8,153 bases of DNA, from the NCBI GenBank assembly GCA_021784715.1, contig JAJYHP010000039.1, positions 1 through 8,153 of the forward strand. Reading direction: 5' to 3'. Position numbers and translations under genes: made by a program. This DNA comes from a bacterium. Its GTDB lineage: Bacteria; Eremiobacterota; Eremiobacteria; Baltobacterales; Baltobacteraceae. Positions 1 to 5,741 of the stretch are shown here, piece by piece; position 1 is the stretch's first letter; each line of letters opens with the position of its first letter. The notes beneath the pieces are model-generated. The model ran no database searches and was not told the DNA's origin. It was given only the letters and a program-made list of their open reading frames with translations.

Positions 1-91
1 GTGCGTGCGCGCGGACGCCGTGCATGTCGACGCCTTTGCGGACCATCTTCATCACATCGGCACCGAGCGCCGATGCGAAATTAGCCGCCAC
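1..91 (-). CDS. Partial unidentified protein, N-terminal 30 codons
   Basis: The minus strand has an open frame starting with GTG at 91-89, preceded by a purine-rich GAGAG at 100-96. It runs without a stop to the window edge and is truncated there. The first residues read VAANFASALGADVMKM, followed by VRKGVDMHGVRAHA. Codon choice (CTC, GTC, CGC, GAC, GCG) matches the other real genes here. It overlaps the 3' end of the M48 peptidase gene by 11 bases in another frame, which suggests translational coupling in one transcript. An internal ATG at 52-50 is an alternative start. Only 30 codons are visible and I do not recognise the family. A chance open frame in GC-rich DNA is possible, but the start placement and codon use argue for a gene. 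Confidence 0.5.
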   Translation of the reverse strand, partial: MAANFASALGADVMKMVRKGVDMHGVRAHA

Positions 92-2102
92 TGATCTCTC
101 GTTGCGGATTATCGGTGTAATCCAGATAGGTCAGGCCCATAAAGATCTCGAGCGGCCACGCGTGCATATCCTGCACGTTCGCTTCGTCGACGAGCGAGAT
201 TCCCTTCGATTTCGCGTCGGCGATGACGTCGCGGATCGCTTCGCCCTTATCGGCCGCAAGGATCGATGCCGTGGTCACTTCGCCGGGGGTCAGGTGATCT
301 TTCAACATATCGCCGTACGATATACCGGTGTTCCCGAAGCGTTGTTTCAACGCATAGCGTAACGAGGCATATCGCTGCGGCGAGCTGCCCACCCCCAACA
401 TCGTGATGCGCGCCGAGAGCTGGCGCGAACGCGCCATATTGAAGAGTTGGTCGGCCTTCGACGAGGCGACCGCGGCGGCGTTCACCGCGTCGAGCGATGT
501 TTTGAGATAGGGAAGCAGCGCGTCGTAGTCTTGTTTGTTCAAGTCGCCGTTGAAATCGAGTCGAATCCCGACGAACTGGCGGAAGAACTCGTCGAGCTTG
601 CCGATCGATCCGTCGAGTAGCAGCGCCGCGGCTCGCGATGCGTCCACCGCTCCGAGCATATCGGATTGCGAGCGCGAGAGCTCCGCGAGCATCGTGGGAT
701 AATCGGAGAAGATCGCCGCGGAGGTGCTGGGAATCGGCGATTCTTTGAGCGGTGCCGCGAGATCGCGCAGGATGAGTTGCTGGTCTTCGAGCACGCCGTA
801 GGTCTTTTGCGGCGCCAGCGAACCGACGCCCTGGTTGCCGACGACCGCCTGTATATTTGCGAGCGCGAGGTTGAGCGCCGCGCCCATCGCCTCGATGTTA
901 TCGCTGATCGCCGCGAGCCGCGAACCCGGACGCACTTGAACGTTGCCGATATTCGGCACGTCGTAATTTAGCGCGGACAAGCGCGTTTGTAACGCTTTTA
1001 GTTGGTTGCGCCCTTCTGCGGCGCGGGCGGCGATATTTGACGCCGACGCTTCGAGTTGCGTCTTCGCCGCGGCGAGGCTCTCGCGTAGCGGCGCGAGGTG
1101 TGGACGCATCAAGTCGACGCTCTGTACTTGGAGTTGCTGCACGGCCGCGAGCCGCGAGAGCGCGAGTTGCTTCGCCTGCGGGTCGCCGATCGAGGCGGCT
1201 TCTTCCAACGTCTGTTCGCTCTTGGAAGTAAGGCCGAGCGCGAGCTGCATCTGCCCGAGTTTTAGCAGCGCCTCCTGGTTGTTCGGAAGCAACGGCAGGA
1301 GCGAAGAGAGTTCGCCCGCGGCGATACTGTAGCGCGCGCGGTCGGCATCGCTGAGCGCCTGTACCAAGCGCTGTTGCGGCGTCACTTTGGTCGGGTCGAG
1401 TTCGGGATAACCGACGAGGTGCTCCACGCGAACCGCCGCCGGCGGATGGTTGGCGAGGTATTTCGTAATCAGGTCGCTATGCTGCGCCTCGAGCGTTCCC
1501 AAGTGACGCATCATCGAAAGCATCGCCTGCGGATCGTATCCGGCGCGCGCCATCAGCTGTAAGCCGTAGCGGTCGGCCTGCAATTCGTCGTCGCGCGAGA
1601 GTTTCGCAACGATGCCGGCCTCCGCGATATTTCCGAATTGGTAGATGAGGGGCGAGAAGAGCGATGCGATCGTAAAGAGCGCGTTCAGGACCGTCTCTTT
1701 CGACTGCATTGAAATGACGTGGTTGCGTTCGATATGGCCGGTTTCGTGCCCGAGCACGCCCGCGAGCTCGTCGCTCGACTGAACGAAATCGAGCAGCCCC
1801 TCATCGACGTACACGTAGCCGCCCATCGTCGAAAAAGCGTTGATATCGGGCGCGTTGATAATCTTAACGTTGTACGGCAGTTCTTTGCGCGCGACTTGCT
1901 GCCAGAGCTTCTGCGCGACGTGGTTCACCCAACGGTTCAGCAGCGGATCGGTTTCGATCACGCTGTTCCGAACGATCTGCTCGTCTTCTTGACGCCCCAT
2001 CTCCACCTCTTGCTGCGCGGTCATCGCTTGCGCGGGGGCCGGGACGCACGTCAGCAGCAGCGAGAGCATCGTTACGACGGGGAACAGGCGGCGAAGAAAC
2101 AT
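81..2102 (-). CDS. Secreted M48-family zinc metallopeptidase with long C-terminal extension
   Basis: This is a 673-residue exported zinc endopeptidase of the M48 (BepA/Loi-like) group. Residues 1-26 are a signal peptide: basic MFLRR, a hydrophobic core, and an AQA cleavage site before M27. Cys19 sits in LLTC, not a proper lipobox, so type I processing is expected. The zinc site is HETGH at 119-123 with Glu173 in DDELQAD as the likely third ligand. The M48 NHPP motif is at 218-221, followed by Arg225. Residues about 255-325 form TPR-like helical pairs and 325-380 look helical or coiled-coil. Family members commonly have 450-500 residues, so the 380-673 part is extra and unassigned; it includes a DFNGDLN acidic loop at 516-522. 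The role is probably periplasmic protein quality control, by family analogy. The ATG at 2102 has an AGAGG Shine-Dalgarno sequence 8 nt upstream. The gene is divergent from the min operon. Confidence 0.93.
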   Translation of the reverse strand: MFLRRLFPVVTMLSLLLTCVPAPAQAMTAQQEVEMGRQEDEQIVRNSVIETDPLLNRWVNHVAQKLWQQVARKELPYNVKIINAPDINAFSTMGGYVYVDEGLLDFVQSSDELAGVLGHETGHIERNHVISMQSKETVLNALFTIASLFSPLIYQFGNIAEAGIVAKLSRDDELQADRYGLQLMARAGYDPQAMLSMMRHLGTLEAQHSDLITKYLANHPPAAVRVEHLVGYPELDPTKVTPQQRLVQALSDADRARYSIAAGELSSLLPLLPNNQEALLKLGQMQLALGLTSKSEQTLEEAASIGDPQAKQLALSRLAAVQQLQVQSVDLMRPHLAPLRESLAAAKTQLEASASNIAARAAEGRNQLKALQTRLSALNYDVPNIGNVQVRPGSRLAAISDNIEAMGAALNLALANIQAVVGNQGVGSLAPQKTYGVLEDQQLILRDLAAPLKESPIPSTSAAIFSDYPTMLAELSRSQSDMLGAVDASRAAALLLDGSIGKLDEFFRQFVGIRLDFNGDLNKQDYDALLPYLKTSLDAVNAAAVASSKADQLFNMARSRQLSARITMLGVGSSPQRYASLRYALKQRFGNTGISYGDMLKDHLTPGEVTTASILAADKGEAIRDVIADAKSKGISLVDEANVQDMHAWPLEIFMGLTYLDYTDNPQREISGG

Positions 2103-2110
2103 GGCGCGGA

Positions 2111-2115
2111 CCTCT
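2111..2115 (-). promoter_or_regulatory. Shine-Dalgarno of the M48 peptidase gene
   Basis: The minus strand reads AGAGG here, 8 nt before the ATG at 2102-2100. It fixes that start and places the signal peptide at the true N-terminus. Confidence 0.7.
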
Positions 2116-2133
2116 ATCGGGCTAAGGGCTTGC

Positions 2134-2163
2134 TTGGCGACAATTCGTTCTATCGCTTAGAAC
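2134..2163 (+). promoter_or_regulatory. Candidate promoter for the min operon
   Basis: TTGGCG at 2134-2139 and TAGAAC at 2158-2163 match the sigma-70 -35 and -10 consensus at four of six positions each, with an 18-nt spacer. Transcription would start near 2170, ahead of every plausible minC start. A better-looking TTGACG at 2178-2183 has no -10 box at a usable distance. This is a weak match judged by eye, and the organism's sigma consensus is unknown. Confidence 0.3.
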
Positions 2164-2164
2164 G
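2146..2164. promoter_or_regulatory. Perfect inverted repeat, candidate operator in the divergent interval
   Basis: CGTTCTA, a 5-nt centre TCGCT, then TAGAACG: two perfect 7-bp arms lying midway between the divergent peptidase and min transcription units. It overlaps the candidate -10 box of the min operon, a classic position for a dimeric repressor. It resembles no operator I can name with confidence; the half-site orientation (GTTC...GAAC) is opposite to the Gram-positive LexA box. It could also be a small RNA hairpin in a 5' leader. Confidence 0.45.
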
Positions 2165-2256
2165 CGTGTAGGGTGGCTTGACGTTACGCTGGGATTCTGT
2201 GAGTGAGATGGGGATGGAGCCGGGAGAACGGCGAGCTTCTTGCGAGCGAGCTGTGG

Positions 2257-3159
2257 ATGAGGAAGGGGTTCGCGGGAGCCCTTCGGGAACCCGCCGACGA
2301 TGACGGGACGAGCCGGGCGGTGAGCGCGTTGTTGCGCGGGCGGAGTTGGGGGATCGAGGTCGCGCTTGATGGTGGCGATCTCGGCGCGTCGCTCGCCGAG
2401 TTGGAGAGCAAGTTAAGCGCGGCGGAGGCCTTCTACCGCGACTGTGAGGCAACGCTCCGCTTTGGGGAGCGCGCGCCCGATGCAAGCGAACTCCTCCGGC
2501 TGCGCGCGCTGCTCTCGGGCCGGAATATCTCGGTTCGGCGCGTCCTGGGGGGGGCGGCGATCGCCGCGACCGCCGAGGCGCTCGGCGCACCATTCGAAGA
2601 GAGTACCGCCTCGGCCGCCCCGAGCCCGCGCCGCGAGCCGCGCCGCAGCCGCGTCGTCGAGCTCTCGGAATCGGCGCGCTCGCTGAAGGCCGATTTCGAC
2701 GGCGCTCGCGCCGATATCGCCTCGCGTCGGCGCGCCGGCGAATCGAGCGTCCGGCGGCTCGATCTCAAGCGCCTCGGCGGCGGGGAAGCCCCCTCCCTGC
2801 GCTTGGTCGAGGCCGCTCCCGGCACGCTCTACCACGTCGGCACCCTGCGCGGCGGGCAGTCGCTCCAACAGATCGGCAATATCGTCGTCGTCGGCGATGT
2901 GAATCCCGGCGCCGAATTGATCGCCAGCGGCGACATTCTCGTCTTCGGTCGGCTCGCCGGCGTCGCACATGCGGGCGCGCAAGGCGACAGCGGCGCGCGC
3001 GTACGCGCGTTGGAATTGGCGCCGACGCAGTTACGCATCGCGACGGCGATTGCAGCGGAGAGTTCGGCGCGACGCGGAAAGAAAGCCGAGCCGGAGACGG
3101 CGTGCGTGCGCGACGGAAAGATTATCGTCGTTCCCTACAGTAAAGAAGAAAGTTGGTAA
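2257..3159 (+). CDS. minC: Septum site-determining protein MinC
   Basis: MinC binds FtsZ and blocks Z-ring assembly away from midcell, and is recruited to the membrane by MinD. From the ATG at 2257 it has 300 residues. Residues about 24-112 are the N-terminal FtsZ-inhibiting domain, starting ALLRGRSWGIEV. Residues 113-188 are an Arg/Glu/Ala-rich linker, longer than usual. Residues about 190-270 are the beta-helical MinD-binding domain, with family motifs LRGGQ (197-201), GDVNPGAE (213-220), the GDILVFGRLAGVAHAG stretch from 225, and PTQLRIA. A tail of about 30 residues ends in VPYSKEESW. The start is uncertain. GTG at 2203 gives 318 residues, but the added codons (AGA, GGA, several TGG) are unlike the rest. 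GTG at 2320 gives 279 residues and puts the first beta strand near residue 5, as in known MinC proteins. The stop lies 1 nt before minD1. Confidence 0.92.
   Translation: MRKGFAGALREPADDDGTSRAVSALLRGRSWGIEVALDGGDLGASLAELESKLSAAEAFYRDCEATLRFGERAPDASELLRLRALLSGRNISVRRVLGGAAIAATAEALGAPFEESTASAAPSPRREPRRSRVVELSESARSLKADFDGARADIASRRRAGESSVRRLDLKRLGGGEAPSLRLVEAAPGTLYHVGTLRGGQSLQQIGNIVVVGDVNPGAELIASGDILVFGRLAGVAHAGAQGDSGARVRALELAPTQLRIATAIAAESSARRGKKAEPETACVRDGKIIVVPYSKEESW
2272..2294 (+). promoter_or_regulatory. Stable GC-rich hairpin at the 5' end of minC
   Basis: GCGGG (2272-2276) pairs with CCCGC (2290-2294) around a 2x2 internal loop and an inner CCCTTCGGG, which can close as a C(UUCG)G tetraloop. 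It lies just inside minC if translation starts at 2257, or in the leader if it starts at GTG 2320. It could modulate initiation at the downstream GTG. No U-tract follows, so it is not an intrinsic terminator. Confidence 0.35.
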
Positions 3160-3160
3160 T

Positions 3161-3952
3161 GTGAGCACGCGACGAATTGTCGTAACCTCCGGGAAGGGCG
3201 GCGTCGGTAAGACGACGACGACGGCAAATCTCGGTGCGGCTTTGGCGAAGCGCGGCCATCGCGTCGTTCTGGTCGATGCCGATATCGGTTTGCGTAACCT
3301 CGATCTGGTGCTCGGCCTCGAGAAACGGATCGTATTCGATATCGTCGAGGTTGCGGAGGGGCGTTGCCAGCTCCGCCAGGCACTCATTAAAGACAAACGC
3401 TTCGAATCGCTGGCGATCCTGCCCGCGGCGCAGACGCGCGAAAAAGAAGCGATCACCGCCGAACAGTTTGCGGCGGTCATCGCCGGGCTCGACGAATTCG
3501 CCGATTTCGTGCTGATCGATTGCCCCGCCGGCATCGAGACGGGTTTTCGCAACGCCGTCGCCGGCGCGAAAGAGGCGCTCGTCGTGACGACGCCCGAGGT
3601 GAGCGCGATTCGCGACGCCGATCGCGTGATCGGCAAACTGCTCGAAGTGCCGATGCCGATCTCGCTCATCGTCAATCGCTTGCGCCCGGAGATGGTGCGC
3701 AGCGGCGATATGCTCGCGGTCGAGGACGTCTGCGAAGTGCTCGACGCAACGCTGATCGGCGTCGTTCCCGACGACGAAGAGATCATCGACACCACCAATC
3801 GCGGCGAACCGATCGTGCTCGACGAAAGCAATCGCCTGCGGACGATCTACGACAAAATCGCGCGCCGCCTCGAAGGCGAAGATATTCCGATTACCAGTTT
3901 CGAGAAGCCAACCTTCTTCAAGCGCCTCATCGGCGCGATCACGACGGGGTAA
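3161..3952 (+). CDS. minD: Septum site-determining ATPase MinD, copy 1
   Basis: This is a 263-residue ParA/MinD P-loop ATPase that dimerises with ATP on the membrane, recruits MinC, and is released by MinE-stimulated hydrolysis. The deviant Walker A is SGKGGVGKT, residues 10-18, with signature Lys12 and P-loop Lys17. Switch I is VDADIGLRNLD from 38. Switch II is IDCPAGIETG from 119, with Asp120. The C-terminus KPTFFKRLIGAITTG is an amphipathic membrane-targeting helix. The GTG at 3161 is chosen because it follows the minC TAA by 1 nt and puts Lys12 within one residue of its place in E. coli MinD. The frame stays open upstream into minC, to an ATG at 2969, but a start there would overlap the conserved MinC C-domain. 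No strong Shine-Dalgarno is seen, so coupling to minC is likely. It is paralogous to the next gene. Confidence 0.95.
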   Translation: MSTRRIVVTSGKGGVGKTTTTANLGAALAKRGHRVVLVDADIGLRNLDLVLGLEKRIVFDIVEVAEGRCQLRQALIKDKRFESLAILPAAQTREKEAITAEQFAAVIAGLDEFADFVLIDCPAGIETGFRNAVAGAKEALVVTTPEVSAIRDADRVIGKLLEVPMPISLIVNRLRPEMVRSGDMLAVEDVCEVLDATLIGVVPDDEEIIDTTNRGEPIVLDESNRLRTIYDKIARRLEGEDIPITSFEKPTFFKRLIGAITTG

Positions 3953-3955
3953 ACC

Positions 3956-4795
3956 ATGCACGAACGTCAACCCGAAATCGAAATCGCCCCGGTGCCCGCG
4001 GCGCGCGGCCGAGCGATCGTCATCACCTCCGGAAAGGGCGGCGTCGGCAAGACGACGACAACCGCCAATCTCGGAACCGCGCTCGCCATGCGCGGCGCGC
4101 GCGTCGCGCTCGTCGATGCCGATATCGGCTTGCGCAATCTCGATATCGTTCTCGGCCTCGAAAGCCGGGTGAAGCACCACCTGCTCGATGTCATCGAAGG
4201 CGGCGTCACCCTCGAGGACGCATTGGTGCCCTCGAAATATAACGATTCGCTGATGTTGCTCGCCGCTGCGCAGCACCGCGAAAAAGATGAAGTGCCGACC
4301 GAAGCGATGACCGCGCTGATCGAAAGCTTGCGCGAACGCTTCGATTACGTGTTGGTCGACTGCCCCGCCGGAATCGAACACGGTTTTCGGAACGCCATCG
4401 CGGGAGCGCAGGAAGCGATCGTCGTCTGCACGCCGGAGGTCTCGGCGGTCCGCGACGTCGATCGCGTGATCGGCTTACTCGGCAATCGCTTCAAACCGCA
4501 ACTCATCGTCAACCGCCTGCGCCCGCAATTGGTCAAGCGCGGCAAGATGCTCTCCGTCGAAGACGTCAATGCGATCCTGCGCCTGCCGTTGCTCGGAGTG
4601 ATCGCCGACGAACCCGAGATCATCATCACCACCAATAAAGGCGAGCCGCTCGCGCTGCGTCGCGACGGAGCGACGGGTGCCGCCTATCACGCGATGGCGG
4701 CGAAGATCGCCGGCGAAGACGTCGAAGCGCCGACGGTCGAAGTGCGAGAATCGTTTTTCGGGCGCCTCGGCGCGTTCTTCGGAGGCAAAGCATGA
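3956..4795 (+). CDS. minD: Septum site-determining ATPase MinD, copy 2
   Basis: A second complete MinD of 279 residues, starting 3 nt after minD1 ends. It has a 17-residue leader ending ...PVPAAR before the first strand. The deviant Walker A SGKGGVGKT is at about 25-33. VDADIGLRNLD (switch I) and VDCPAGIEHG (switch II) are intact, with His where MinD1 and E. coli have Thr. The C-terminus RESFFGRLGAFFGG is a membrane-targeting helix. By eye the first 50 core residues are nearly identical to MinD1, while overall identity is roughly half, so this is an old duplication and not an assembly repeat. The ATG at 3956 is preceded by GGGG; the stop overlaps minE as ATGA. All catalytic residues remain, so it is probably active, either as a separate ATPase or as a heterodimer partner of MinD1. 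Which copy is the canonical MinE target cannot be told from sequence. Confidence 0.95.
   Translation: MHERQPEIEIAPVPAARGRAIVITSGKGGVGKTTTTANLGTALAMRGARVALVDADIGLRNLDIVLGLESRVKHHLLDVIEGGVTLEDALVPSKYNDSLMLLAAAQHREKDEVPTEAMTALIESLRERFDYVLVDCPAGIEHGFRNAIAGAQEAIVVCTPEVSAVRDVDRVIGLLGNRFKPQLIVNRLRPQLVKRGKMLSVEDVNAILRLPLLGVIADEPEIIITTNKGEPLALRRDGATGAAYHAMAAKIAGEDVEAPTVEVRESFFGRLGAFFGGKA
4781..4785 (+). promoter_or_regulatory. Shine-Dalgarno of minE
   Basis: GGAGG inside the last codons of minD2, 6 nt before the minE ATG at 4792. It is the strongest ribosome binding site of the operon and suggests minE can be initiated independently as well as by coupling. Confidence 0.75.
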
Positions 4796-5160
4796 TCGAG
4801 TTTTTCAAACGCCTCTTCGGCCCGTCGGATTCGGGAGCGACGGCGAAGCAACGCCTGCAACTCGTGCTGATGACCGACCACCTCGCGCTCGCACCCGAGA
4901 TGATCGACGCGATGAAACGCGAGCTCGTCGAAGTGATTTCGCGCTACGTCGAAGTCGATCGCGATAAAGTCGAAGTCGATTTCGAACGCCACGACCACGC
5001 GCTGGCGATGATGGCGAACGTACCGATTCTCGGCGTCGCTCGTCCGAACGAACGCGCTCCCGAACCGGCGCCCGCGCCGGCACCGACGCCCGCTGCGGAG
5101 ACGGCGGCGCCCTTGCAACAGCGCAAGCGACGCAAGAAAGCGCAACGCGCTCCGGCGTGA
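4792..5160 (+). CDS. minE: Cell division topological specificity factor MinE
   Basis: MinE displaces MinC from MinD and stimulates MinD ATP hydrolysis, driving Min patterning. This copy has 122 residues. Residues 1-10, MIEFFKRLFG, form an amphipathic membrane-binding start. Residues 18-31, about AKQRLQLVLMTDH, are the MinD-contact helix/strand. Residues 37-82 are the dimerisation domain, with KRELVEVISRYVEVD typical of the family. MinE is usually about 85-90 residues; here a Pro/Ala-rich tail (about 88-107) and a strongly basic stretch QQRKRRKKAQR (109-119) are added. It overlaps minD2 by 4 bases (ATGA) and alkB by 4 bases (GTGA). The low-complexity tail has no assigned role; the basic end could bind phospholipid or nucleic acid (inference). 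Confidence 0.93.
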   Translation: MIEFFKRLFGPSDSGATAKQRLQLVLMTDHLALAPEMIDAMKRELVEVISRYVEVDRDKVEVDFERHDHALAMMANVPILGVARPNERAPEPAPAPAPTPAAETAAPLQQRKRRKKAQRAPA

Positions 5161-5741
5161 GCTCCGAGCTCGCGGCGAAGATCGATGGCTTCGCGTTCGA
5201 GCCCCATTTTCTCGCCGAAAGCGAGGCGCGCGATCTCTTCGCGCGCCTCGTTCACGGTTTGGCGTGGATGCAGCCGACGATCGTGCTCTTCGGCGTGCGT
5301 CGCCCGATCCCACGGCTCGAAGCTTGGTATGGCGACCCCGGCGCGCGCTATCGCTATTCGGGCATCGCGCACGAACCGATGCCCTGGACGCCGGAGCTTG
5401 CGGAGCTTCGCGATCGCCTCCGTCGCTTTACCGGCGAGCCCCTCAACAGCGTGCTGGCAAATCTCTATCGCGACGGGCGCGATTCCAACGGCTGGCATAG
5501 CGACGACGAAGCCGAACTCGGCCCGACGCCGACGATCGCGTCGCTCTCCCTCGGGGCGACGCGCCGTTTCAGCATCAAGGCGCGGGAGAGCGGCGAGCGG
5601 CATACCTTCGAACTCACGAACGGCAGCTTGCTCGTCATGAGCGGCGCGAGCCAGCAGTTATGGCGGCACACGGTTCCGAAAGAGCCGCACGTGCAACACG
5701 CGCGCATCAACCTCACGTTTCGAACCATCCTTCCCGCATGA
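5157..5741 (+). CDS. alkB: AlkB-type 2-oxoglutarate/Fe(II) nucleic acid dealkylase
   Basis: This 194-residue protein belongs to the AlkB family, which oxidatively removes methyl groups from N1-methyladenine and N3-methylcytosine in DNA or RNA using 2-oxoglutarate, O2 and Fe(II). The iron ligands are His114 and Asp116 in NGWHSDDE and His171 in WRHTVPK. The 2-oxoglutarate arginines are Arg183 and Arg189 in ARINLTFR, the same six-residue spacing as in E. coli AlkB. ANLYRDGRDSNGWHSDDE and PRLEAWYGD match the ALKBH2/3-like branch. The GTG at 5157 overlaps the minE stop (GTGA) and no clear Shine-Dalgarno precedes it, so coupled translation is likely. The stop overlaps rodA by 4 bases (ATGA). It is complete with no missing residues. 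Its location between minE and rodA is odd for a repair gene. Confidence 0.92.
   Translation: MSSELAAKIDGFAFEPHFLAESEARDLFARLVHGLAWMQPTIVLFGVRRPIPRLEAWYGDPGARYRYSGIAHEPMPWTPELAELRDRLRRFTGEPLNSVLANLYRDGRDSNGWHSDDEAELGPTPTIASLSLGATRRFSIKARESGERHTFELTNGSLLVMSGASQQLWRHTVPKEPHVQHARINLTFRTILPA

Noticed and set aside
2178..2183. TTGACG, a near-perfect -35 hexamer upstream of minC
   Set aside because: No TATAAT-like element occurs 15-19 nt downstream; that position holds GAGTGA.
2969..3160. Upstream ATG extension of minD1
   Set aside because: It would overlap the conserved MinC C-domain, and the added residues are Arg/Ala-rich. GTG 3161 gives a standard MinD N-terminus.
3122..4381. 419-codon minus-strand open frame antisense to both minD genes
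   Set aside because: It is a by-product of the strong G/C third-position bias in the minD genes; it lies wholly opposite well-recognised genes and its translation is low-complexity, repeating itself because minD is duplicated.
5660..5737. Upstream ATG extension of rodA
   Set aside because: It overlaps the AlkB active-site coding region and adds a hydrophilic Arg/His-rich segment. The ATGA overlap at 5738 is the normal junction type here.
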